Below are positions 1-4,945 of a stretch of DNA of 6,462 bases, piece after piece. Source of the DNA: Candidatus Hodarchaeota archaeon (GTDB lineage Archaea; Asgardarchaeota; Heimdallarchaeia; Hodarchaeales; YT1-057). Within the stretch, counting starts at the first letter, position 1; each line of letters opens with the position of its first letter. The notes beneath the pieces were generated by a model, which did no database searches, was not told where the DNA came from, and saw only the letters and a list, made by a program, of their open reading frames with translations. The position numbers were made by a program, and so were the translations under genes. The stretch covers positions 1 to 6,462 of the forward strand of contig JAEOTI010000226.1 of the NCBI GenBank assembly GCA_016839955.1. Reading direction: 5' to 3'.

Positions 1-1
1 C

Positions 2-226
2 CAACTTTCAGAGTATATGAGTCAACCTCCCCATACCGTTGCATTCTTATTTGGATCGCCAAATCCTAAATCCAGTTTTGTCGAATCTTACGGAAGAAGC
101 ATTTGTATTGGAAGTGCCCAACCCCTTTCCCTACAATTTGTATTTGGAATTCCCTTAGATAGTACTCGGGAGAAAAGGAAAGTTAATTTACTTCCTCTTC
201 GTCAATTATTATATGGAACTATTTGA
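2..226 (+). CDS. C-terminal end of an unrecognised protein (partial, cut by left edge)
   Basis: The reading frame is open from base 2 to a TGA at 224-226, giving 74 codons. There is an ATG at 17, but the frame continues upstream of it to the window edge and no ribosome-binding site precedes it, so this is probably the tail of a longer gene. The residues include a hydrophobic stretch (HTVAFLFGSPNP), a second apolar stretch (PLSLQFVFGIPL), then a basic segment (TREKRK) and a hydrophobic end (LLPLRQLLYGTI). I do not recognise a family. The gene is followed 12 bases after its stop by a hairpin/T-tract terminator, which supports it being a real transcribed gene end. Function unknown. Confidence 0.6.
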   Translation, partial: QLSEYMSQPPHTVAFLFGSPNPKSSFVESYGRSICIGSAQPLSLQFVFGIPLDSTREKRKVNLLPLRQLLYGTI

Positions 227-238
227 GAATTTAAACAA

Positions 239-258
239 CTTTTTAAAAAGGTTTTTTT
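239..258 (+). terminator. Palindrome plus T7 terminator after the left-edge gene
   Basis: A perfect 12-base palindrome CTTTTTAAAAAG (239-250) is followed by a run of seven T (252-258). It begins 12 bases after the TGA of the left-edge gene. Archaeal RNA polymerase terminates at T-runs, so the T tract is the working part; the A/T hairpin is weak. It separates the left gene from the protease gene. Confidence 0.6.
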
Positions 259-282
259 AGTGAAATTACCTAATCTTCTTTA

Positions 283-308
283 TTTCCAACAGTTCTTGCG
301 TTTGGAAA
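283..308. promoter_or_regulatory. Inverted repeat upstream of the protease TATA box (possible operator or activator site)
   Basis: TTTCCAA (283-289) and TTGGAAA (302-308) are exact 7-base inverted arms separated by 12 bases, so their centres lie about two helical turns apart. A further partial copy, TGGAAAT, lies at 310-316. The element ends about 27 bases before the TATA box of the protease gene, a position where archaeal activators commonly bind. That it binds a regulator is inference. Confidence 0.35.
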
Positions 309-334
309 ATGGAAATAGGATTTTCATAAAAAGC

Positions 335-345
335 TTTATAAATAT
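335..345 (+). promoter_or_regulatory. TATA box of the subtilase gene
   Basis: TTTATAAATAT is a close match to the archaeal TATA box, preceded by an A-rich stretch (AAAAAG) that fits a BRE. Transcription would start about 25 bases downstream, near 365-370, leaving a leader of roughly 50 bases before the ATG at 417. Within that leader is a short inverted repeat, AGAGA-GTATA-TCTCT (376-390). Confidence 0.6.
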
Positions 346-404
346 ATTTTCATAATTCACAATTAATCGCCATCAAGAGAGTATATCTCTATTGTTGGTG
401 GTTT

Positions 405-408
405 GGAG
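405..408 (+). promoter_or_regulatory. Ribosome-binding site of the subtilase gene
   Basis: GGAG lies 8 bases before the ATG at 417, with a GGTGG at 397-401 just upstream. The spacing is right for a Shine-Dalgarno site and supports the chosen start. Confidence 0.5.
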
Positions 409-416
409 CACGTAAT

Positions 417-1556
417 ATGAGAATTAACAGAATAACGGGATTCTTACTGATTGGAATCTTTGTCGCAACAAGTCTGATGCTTACTGCAACAGCAGTTACT
501 GGAGAGACACAATCTGCCCTTATGGGTAAACCAGACAAACCTGGTAAACCCCCCAAGCCAGATCCAACACCAAGTTGGAACAAAGCAGATCTCACTCACA
601 AATTACCCTGGTGGAACGATGCTATTGACACCGAGAAACAGGGTTACACTGGTGCAGGAAGTGTAGTTGTGATACTCGACACCGGTTTAGTAGCTGCTTG
701 GCAAGATTATTTCCCTCAAGAGAACATTCTCTCTGAACACTGTCATAGTTACACAAAACAATATAAAAAAGATCGTGTAGAGTGGAACAAAGACACAGAG
801 GGCCATGGCACAGCAGTTACTGGTACAGTCATTGGCTACAGGCTTGATTCTGGCGATGGTTATTGGATTCAAGGTGTTGCTGAGGATGCAAAAATCGTTA
901 TGCTCCGAGTACTCTATTGGACTGGTGGTAGTGGTAAACAATACGTTTCTGAACAAGAATTGTTAAACAACTGGGCTGAAGCAATTGACTATGCCCGAGA
1001 TCTTCATACTGGCGCCCTTTCTGGTTACAACATGATTATCTCTATGTCACTTGGTTTTGATTACACAAATGCTGCTCTTACCTCTGCTATTGATGGCGCT
1101 GAGGCTGAGGGTATTGTTGTTAGCACTTCTGCCGGAAACGCCGGTCCAGGACCAAATACCACAGCTTATCCTGCAAATCTTGATGACACCACATCAGTTG
1201 CTGCTGCAGGCCACGAAGATTTTACAGGTACCTATGGACTTACTGGAATTTGGGGTGACATCCCTGAGAATGATTTCTCCGGTATCTTTGTCTCTGACTT
1301 TAGTAGTCGAGGTAAAGTTGATGTTACTGCCATTGGTGAAAATCTCGTTTTACCCTATTATGGTGGATATTACTATATTAGTGGTACGAGCTTTAGTTGC
1401 CCCCAGACCTCAGGTGTATTCGCCCTAATGTTTGAAGCATATGGTGGCATGAGTGTTTCTTGGCTTGAAAACCAACTACAAGGCTCATGTGTTGACTTAG
1501 GGTATGGAGTAGATACTCAGGGTGCTGGTTTCGTCCAGGCCGATGCAGCTGTTTAG
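417..1556 (+). CDS. Secreted subtilisin-like serine protease (peptidase family S8)
   Basis: A 379-residue exported peptidase that would hydrolyse peptide bonds outside the cell or at the outer membrane face. Residues 1-29 form a signal sequence: basic start (MRINR), then a hydrophobic core at about 7-27. Residues 37-53 are a Lys/Pro-rich linker. The catalytic domain runs from about 66 to the end. The S8 triad is complete: Asp88 in VVVILDTG, His130 in EGHGTAVTG and Ser325 in ISGTSFSCP; Asn241 in SAGNAGPG is the oxyanion-hole residue. There is no room for an I9-type inhibitory prodomain between signal and catalytic core, and no C-terminal domain or anchor. The start is supported by GGAG at 405-408 and a TATA box at 335-345. 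If the signal sequence is not cleaved, the enzyme would be tethered to the membrane. The family assignment is firm; the substrate is unknown. Confidence 0.96.
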   Translation: MRINRITGFLLIGIFVATSLMLTATAVTGETQSALMGKPDKPGKPPKPDPTPSWNKADLTHKLPWWNDAIDTEKQGYTGAGSVVVILDTGLVAAWQDYFPQENILSEHCHSYTKQYKKDRVEWNKDTEGHGTAVTGTVIGYRLDSGDGYWIQGVAEDAKIVMLRVLYWTGGSGKQYVSEQELLNNWAEAIDYARDLHTGALSGYNMIISMSLGFDYTNAALTSAIDGAEAEGIVVSTSAGNAGPGPNTTAYPANLDDTTSVAAAGHEDFTGTYGLTGIWGDIPENDFSGIFVSDFSSRGKVDVTAIGENLVLPYYGGYYYISGTSFSCPQTSGVFALMFEAYGGMSVSWLENQLQGSCVDLGYGVDTQGAGFVQADAAV

Positions 1557-1570
1557 AGGAAATTGAGACA

Positions 1571-1620
1571 AAACTAGATCTCTAGTTTCAGGCTCTCCCT
1601 CTTTTTCTTTCTTTTTTCTT
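1571..1620 (+). terminator. 18-base palindrome and T-rich tract after the subtilase
   Basis: AAACTAGA-TC-TCTAGTTT (1571-1588) is a perfect inverted repeat beginning 14 bases after the protease stop. A pyrimidine tract with runs of five, three and six T follows (about 1598-1620). This is a good transcription terminator for the protease. The tract touches the ATG of the next gene at 1621, so readthrough at this point may set how much of that gene is made. Confidence 0.65.
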
Positions 1621-1845
1621 ATGAAAGACAGAGGAATAAAGTTGAGTTGCAATATATTATTTCAGGATTCTTTCGATGAAAGAATATATTCATTGTTAAA
1701 ACAAATTGGTCCAAAAACACTCTCCGAGTTAACTGATTTAACTGGAGAAAATCGGATGACACTTTTTTCAACGTTAGGACGATTAATGACCCGAAGACTC
1801 ATTGAATCTGTTTCAAATCATGAATTAAGGTTTTCTATGACCTGA
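1621..1845 (+). CDS. Small winged-helix DNA-binding protein
   Basis: A 74-residue protein that looks like a bare winged helix-turn-helix domain. Helix 1 is about residues 19-29 (DERIYSLLKQI), helix 2 about 33-40 (TLSELTDL), the recognition helix about 44-57 (NRMTLFSTLGRLMT), and the wing about 60-72. The hydrophobic spacing resembles MarR/TrmB/ArsR-type archaeal regulators, but there is no ligand or dimerisation domain. The ATG at 1621 directly abuts the T tract of the upstream terminator and has no ribosome-binding site or TATA box at the right distance. A TTG at 1642 has GAGG 7 bases upstream (1631-1634) and is an alternative start that keeps the whole domain. It may be a readthrough product of the protease transcript and could regulate it. 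It overlaps the opposing GTPase gene by 11 bases at their 3' ends. Target unknown. Confidence 0.72.
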   Translation: MKDRGIKLSCNILFQDSFDERIYSLLKQIGPKTLSELTDLTGENRMTLFSTLGRLMTRRLIESVSNHELRFSMT

Positions 1846-2455
1846 GACTATTAATTCGTTCTTCTCCTACATGTTCAACTAATTTCTGAGCAAAGGTATT
1901 AAACACTTCTTCAACCCCCTCTCCCGTTTTAGCTGAAGTTGAAAATGATATTATAGACTCCATTTTATTTGCCATTTCATCTCTAGCAGCTTCAGGAACA
2001 ACCGGCTCGGGGGTAATTAGATCAATTTTATTTCCTACAATTACATTAAACTTTACATTGGGCTCTTGCTCTAGAACTCCTTGATGCCATTCTGGCAGAA
2101 AATCAAGAGTTTGGTGTCTTGTAACATCATAAACATATAAAACTCCACTTGTACCCGCATAATATGTCCGTAAATAACCGATGTTTCTTGCATGACCTGC
2201 AATATCCCAAACCTGTAAAGTAACTGATGCTCCATTTGGTAGATCAACTGTTTTTACTAGAAAATTAGATCCTAATGTAATCTGGTAATCTGATTTGAAA
2301 GTGTCTCGAACATATCTGAGGATTAAGCTGGTTTTTCCTACAGCTGGCTCTCCAAGAAGTAACAGTTTGAAAATATATTTATTTTCCAATATTACACCTT
2401 CTACTTCTTCTAGATCCTTCATGTTGTTATTTATACTAATTTTACACTTCTTCAT
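1835..2455 (-). CDS. Ras/Rab-like small GTPase with His at the catalytic Gln position
   Basis: A 206-residue small GTP-binding switch protein. All G boxes are visible: G1 GEPAVGKTS (35-43), switch I Thr60 in ITLGSNF, G3 WDIAGH (83-88), G4 NKID (142-145) and G5 TSAK (173-176). The TLGSNF and LQVWDIAG segments, and a tyrosine pair in RTYYAG, resemble the Rab/Ras branch rather than Arf. His88 stands where Ras has Gln61, so GTP hydrolysis is likely slow or handled differently. There is no C-terminal cysteine motif for prenylation, so membrane attachment would need a partner. The first 27 residues form an extension before the GTPase fold. Translation could begin at ATG 2455 or at Met12 (ATG 2422); neither has a ribosome-binding site, and TATA-like elements fit both. 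Such GTPases are numerous in Asgard archaea; the role of this one is unknown. Confidence 0.93.
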   Translation of the reverse strand: MKKCKISINNNMKDLEEVEGVILENKYIFKLLLLGEPAVGKTSLILRYVRDTFKSDYQITLGSNFLVKTVDLPNGASVTLQVWDIAGHARNIGYLRTYYAGTSGVLYVYDVTRHQTLDFLPEWHQGVLEQEPNVKFNVIVGNKIDLITPEPVVPEAARDEMANKMESIISFSTSAKTGEGVEEVFNTFAQKLVEHVGEERINSLRS

Positions 2456-2466
2456 ATGTTAAGAAT

Positions 2467-2487
2467 AATTTATATCGAATTATACTT
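2467..2487 (-). promoter_or_regulatory. TATA-like promoter elements of the Ras-like GTPase gene
   Basis: On the minus strand AAGTATAATTC (2487-2477) is followed by GATATAAATT (2476-2467). The first would place the transcription start about at the ATG at 2455, giving a leaderless message. The second would start near 2445 and favour Met12 at 2422. The sequence does not decide between them. Confidence 0.4.
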
Positions 2488-2573
2488 ACTATATTGGATA
2501 TAAGAAAAAACATTTTCTCAAAAAGAATCAAACTTCAAAAGAGCTGAATATGTGTTGCTTGGATAATGGCATG

Positions 2574-2587
2574 TCTTTCATGAAAGA
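2574..2587. promoter_or_regulatory. Perfect 14-base palindrome (possible operator)
   Basis: TCTTTCATGAAAGA reads the same on both strands. It lies between the ferritin-like gene and the Ras-like GTPase gene, about 90 bases upstream of the GTPase TATA elements and 63 bases past the ferritin-like stop. It could be a dimeric regulator site. Part of it overlaps the T-rich tract that probably ends the ferritin-like transcript, so a role in termination is also possible. Confidence 0.3.
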
Positions 2588-2624
2588 AAAACTCGAATAA
2601 ATTTACTGATGAGGTTTTACATCA
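2586..2624 (-). terminator. Weak hairpin and T tract after the ferritin-like gene
   Basis: On the minus strand, TGATG (2624-2620) and CATCA (2611-2607) form a 5-base stem with an 8-base loop. An A/T-rich stretch follows, ending in a run of five T (2592-2588). This lies about 30 to 65 bases downstream of the ferritin-like stop. The stem is short; the T run is the better evidence for termination in an archaeon. Confidence 0.35.
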
Positions 2625-2650
2625 AAATTAGAGGAGTTATACATTTGTCG

Positions 2651-3148
2651 TTAGGAATTATTCTCTGTTAGCCGTTCTAATGATAACTCTGCTAAATTGG
2701 TGTATTGCCAAAATAAGCTCCAGATAGCATCATCTCCAATTGTCTGAGTTCCTTTTAATTCAGACAATTTAGAAAAAACAGCATGATGTCTACGTTCATC
2801 GCTTAAAATATATTGAAAAATCAGTTTTAAATGGTTTTCATCCTTGAATTCCTTAATGAGTTCGGAATAGTAATTAATGGCGCTATCTTCTATTTCCTTA
2901 TGCCTTTTTATCAAATCTTGGGTTTTTTCTTTATCTTCAGAAGTTAAATTTAATTGGTCTTTAGAGAGTAGTTTAATGGCCGCTTCAAGTAGTTTCGCAT
3001 GTTTTAAACTATCTAAGGCAATTATTTGAATGAAGTCACAGATCAAAGTGTTACCAATTTCTTTCGCCGTGTTTTCTGAATCTTCAGCAACCTGTATCTC
3101 AAATTCAACATATTTTTTAAGAATTTCAATTATTTCTGGTGTTTTCAT
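2651..3148 (-). CDS. Ferritin-like four-helix protein (rubrerythrin/erythrin type)
   Basis: A 165-residue, mostly helical, soluble protein with the layout of a ferritin-like four-helix bundle. Likely metal ligands lie in four helices: Glu15/Glu17 (YVEFE, helix 1), His50 in DSLKH (helix 2), Glu85/Glu87 in HKEIED (helix 3), and Glu118 and His121 in DERRHH (helix 4). Helix 4 carries a clean ExxH pair. Helix 2 departs from the usual ExxH because Ser47 occupies the Glu position, although Asp46 is next to it. There is no rubredoxin Cys4 domain, so this is not a full rubrerythrin. Family members bind a diiron or dimanganese centre and act in peroxide or iron handling, but this role is not shown here. 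The ATG at 3148 has only a weak purine-rich element (AGAGA) upstream. It lies 64 bases downstream of the SLOG-type gene on the same strand. Confidence 0.75.
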   Translation of the reverse strand: MKTPEIIEILKKYVEFEIQVAEDSENTAKEIGNTLICDFIQIIALDSLKHAKLLEAAIKLLSKDQLNLTSEDKEKTQDLIKRHKEIEDSAINYYSELIKEFKDENHLKLIFQYILSDERRHHAVFSKLSELKGTQTIGDDAIWSLFWQYTNLAELSLERLTENNS

Positions 3149-3179
3149 TAATTTCGTCTCTAGTAATTGAAATAACGAT

Positions 3180-3197
3180 AATTAAAATAAAATTTAT
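3180..3197 (-). promoter_or_regulatory. A/T-rich TATA-like region upstream of the ferritin-like gene
   Basis: The minus strand holds an AATTTTATTTTAATT-like stretch centred about 38 bases before the ATG at 3148. That would give a leader of about 10 to 15 bases. The match to a TATA box is loose in this AT-rich gap, so co-transcription with the upstream gene is equally possible. Confidence 0.25.
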
Positions 3198-3212
3198 TCA
3201 TCAAGCCAATAA

Positions 3213-3746
3213 TTAGAATTGATCTTGTAGTTTGTGAATTAATTCTGCAGGTGAGTTAACCTCATAAATTGGGGTTCTTCCACGAAAATCAAGAGTTTTT
3301 CCTGCAACCTTACCAGACCATCCTTCTGTTTGAAAAGCATAGATAGGTTTGTTGTATTGCCATGCATACGCTATTTCACTCAAGGTTCCTGCACCCCCTC
3401 CAATAGCTACAATCGCATCAGCTGAAGCCACTATGATCTGGTTACGGGCGAGGTTCATACCAGTGACAATTATGATATCACAAAAAGGAGATGCGTCATC
3501 CTTACTTAACCCAGGAAGAATTCCGATGATTGATCCTTCTGTATATCGTTCAGAAGAATGTGCTCCACGGGCTACACTTTCCATAACTCCACCTAATCCT
3601 CCACAGATTATCCGATAACCTGCGTCGATTAATTCTTTCCCCACTTCTTCAGAAATTTCAATGTCTTTTGAAGAAGCTGTTTGCGTATTACCACCGATGA
3701 CTCCGATTACTGGTTTTCTCCGCATAAAACTAACACTCAACACCAT
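3213..3746 (-). CDS. SLOG/LOG-fold protein of the TIGR00725 type
   Basis: A 177-residue Rossmann-like protein of the LOG/SLOG group. It opens with a first beta strand and glycine-rich turn (PVIGVIGGN), then GGLGGVMESVARGA at about 49-62 and IGGGAGTLSEIAYAW at about 115-129. These correspond to the GGG and PGGxGTxxE phosphate-binding motifs of LOG proteins, with Ile replacing the Pro as is usual in this subgroup. An Arg in MNLARNQ matches the conserved Arg of LOG enzymes. LOG enzymes cleave nucleotide monophosphates to release bases, and related SLOG domains bind nucleotides; activity here is unproven. ATG 3746 is chosen because a TATA-like element lies about 33 bases upstream. A TTG at 3749 and an ATG at 3725, the latter closer to the first beta strand, are alternatives. 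It sits between the Arf-longin and ferritin-like genes with gaps of 53 and 64 bases. Confidence 0.88.
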   Translation of the reverse strand: MVLSVSFMRRKPVIGVIGGNTQTASSKDIEISEEVGKELIDAGYRIICGGLGGVMESVARGAHSSERYTEGSIIGILPGLSKDDASPFCDIIIVTGMNLARNQIIVASADAIVAIGGGAGTLSEIAYAWQYNKPIYAFQTEGWSGKVAGKTLDFRGRTPIYEVNSPAELIHKLQDQF

Positions 3747-3774
3747 CAAAATTATTCTACCATTTAAAGTAAGG

Positions 3775-3783
3775 AAATATAAG
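3775..3783 (-). promoter_or_regulatory. TATA-like element of the SLOG-type gene
   Basis: CTTATATTT on the minus strand is a good archaeal TATA match. It predicts a transcription start near 3753, so the message would be almost leaderless for ATG 3746 or carry about 28 bases for ATG 3725. It lies just after the stop of the Arf-longin gene, suggesting separate transcription. Confidence 0.45.
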
Positions 3784-3799
3784 AAATAGAGCCATAAAA

Positions 3800-4780
3800 C
3801 TATTTAGGAGTACTAAAAACGGATAAATTAACATCTCTAATTTCTTCCTCGTCTGGGAGGTCATCAGAGAAGTTTTTCACGAGTAAATCTAAAACATCAT
3901 CAATTGAAATTCGTAATTGAGATTCTACAAAACCAACAACACTTTCAGCGACCATTCGCCCTTTTTGGAGCGAATCATGAGCCCCAATAACCACAGAGCA
4001 AATATAATCGTTACCCTTGACCATTACTAATCGATAATTCTGTGTTTGGATAGAATGAACTCCACCCGGTTCGTTCATGACAAATGAAGAAAAATTATCT
4101 ACTGCTGCGAAGAACCCAGCCAGCAGGATAGGATCTCCAAGTGATTTTGTTAGGGGAATTTCTAAGAAAGGTTTTCCGTGTTTATCATAAATATAAACAT
4201 GATGAATAAGGATTCTTTCTTCTAAAGCTCGTTCATTAACTCGGTCAATGAACCATCGAATTGCAGCCTCTACATTATCCCCAGTGACCATAGATGTAGT
4301 ATAAATACGAAATGACCGTGCTGGCATTTCAGAAAAGCGTGTGATATCAAGTCCTTCAATAATCTCTGTTAAATCCATTTTTTCTGCAAGATCCCATTTA
4401 TTTGCAAGAAATAAAATTGGCATGTCTGTACCAGCCCAATCACACACTCGCCAAAACCAATCTCTAGCCTCATCAACCTGCTGAGGATTAGCTGAGTCAA
4501 AAATAAAGATAACTCCTTGAGACATCTTAATATATTTCAACCAAAGCATTTCTCGGAACGCTGGTTGGCCGCCTAAATCAAAAAGTTGAAACATGGCCCC
4601 TGGATACTCTGTTGGTCGATAAAATTCAACATCTAATCCTAAAGTCGTTCCTTCACTTTCAATAAATTTACCAGTGAGTAATCTCTGTACAAATGTGGTT
4701 TTTCCAGATCCCGTGATGCCTGCCACCACAATGGGAATTCTTTTCCCATGTGTCACATCAATGGACTGATCTTCCAGCAA
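3800..4780 (-). CDS. Arf-like GTPase fused to a C-terminal longin-like domain
   Basis: A 326-residue fusion. Residues 14-185 are an Arf/SRbeta-type GTPase: P-loop GITGSGKTT (21-29), switch I Thr46 in TTLGLDVEF, the Arf-type G3 DLGGQ (68-72) with catalytic Gln72, G4 NKWD (127-130) and a loose G5 around Thr162-Ser163. Residues about 190-290 have the predicted order beta-beta-alpha-beta-beta-beta-alpha. They start with the recurrent pattern HHVYIYDKHGKPFLEI, then ILLAGFFAAVDNFSSF, then NYRLVMVKGNDYICSVVI. That order fits a longin fold better than Roadblock/LC7, which begins with a helix. Residues 291-326 are an acidic tail. There is no N-terminal amphipathic helix or Gly2, so Arf-style myristoylation is unlikely. 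The start is a TTG at 4780, chosen because no ATG precedes the P-loop in frame and AGGGGATC lies 7 bases upstream. A role in membrane or protein-complex regulation is inferred. Confidence 0.92.
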   Translation of the reverse strand: MLEDQSIDVTHGKRIPIVVAGITGSGKTTFVQRLLTGKFIESEGTTLGLDVEFYRPTEYPGAMFQLFDLGGQPAFREMLWLKYIKMSQGVIFIFDSANPQQVDEARDWFWRVCDWAGTDMPILFLANKWDLAEKMDLTEIIEGLDITRFSEMPARSFRIYTTSMVTGDNVEAAIRWFIDRVNERALEERILIHHVYIYDKHGKPFLEIPLTKSLGDPILLAGFFAAVDNFSSFVMNEPGGVHSIQTQNYRLVMVKGNDYICSVVIGAHDSLQKGRMVAESVVGFVESQLRISIDDVLDLLVKNFSDDLPDEEEIRDVNLSVFSTPK

Positions 4781-4787
4781 TAGAAGA

Positions 4788-4795
4788 GATCCCCT
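4788..4795 (-). promoter_or_regulatory. Shine-Dalgarno site deciding the TTG start of the Arf-longin gene
   Basis: AGGGGATC on the minus strand differs by one base from AGGTGATC, the complement of the 16S rRNA 3' end. It ends 7 bases before TTG 4780. An in-frame stop at 4813-4811 limits the possible start region, and the only other candidates are CTG 4777 and GTG 4756. Confidence 0.65.
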
Positions 4796-4830
4796 AAACG
4801 AGAAAGTACCTCAGACCAAAAAGACCGATG

Positions 4831-4842
4831 ATTCTTTAAAAA
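4831..4842 (-). promoter_or_regulatory. TATA-like element of the Arf-longin gene
   Basis: TTTTTAAAGAAT on the minus strand would place a transcription start near 4812, leaving a leader of about 30 bases that contains the Shine-Dalgarno site. A second candidate, CTATTTAAAAC, lies further upstream near 4873-4882. Confidence 0.35.
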
Positions 4843-4927
4843 TCCTCTTAATTGTTGAGGAAATAATTTGTTTTAAATAGATCCATTTTCCTTCAGTAAA
4901 ACTTCTCTTGATCGTTTAAAGAATTTA

Positions 4928-4942
4928 GGAAAAATAATTTCC
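4928..4942 (-). terminator. Weak hairpin with T run after the rhomboid gene
   Basis: GGAAA-TTATT-TTTCC on the minus strand begins 3 bases after the rhomboid stop and contains a run of five T. The 5-base stem is weak, so this is a tentative terminator. Confidence 0.25.
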
Positions 4943-4945
4943 AAT

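Noticed and set aside
227..416. Possible small RNA or riboswitch in the gap before the protease
   Set aside because: The gap is explained by a terminator, an inverted repeat and a TATA box. The leader of about 50 bases holds only a 5-base stem (376-390), too little for a riboswitch.
687..956. An 89-codon minus-strand open frame opposite the protease
   Set aside because: It lies wholly antisense to a conserved catalytic domain, with no motif. The shorter frame at 389-595 on the minus strand is rejected for the same reason.
1051..1428. A 125-codon plus-strand open frame inside the protease gene
   Set aside because: It is out of frame with a protease whose catalytic motifs run through the whole stretch, and it translates to leucine-rich low-complexity sequence with no recognisable domain.
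2550..2600. A 16-codon plus-strand frame (MCCLDNGMSFMKEKLE)
   Set aside because: There is no ribosome-binding site or TATA box at the right distance. It is too short to separate from chance, although the two cysteines were noted.
3349..3618. An 89-codon plus-strand open frame opposite the SLOG-type gene
   Set aside because: It is the antisense shadow of conserved glycine-rich motifs, and the protein is proline-rich and featureless.
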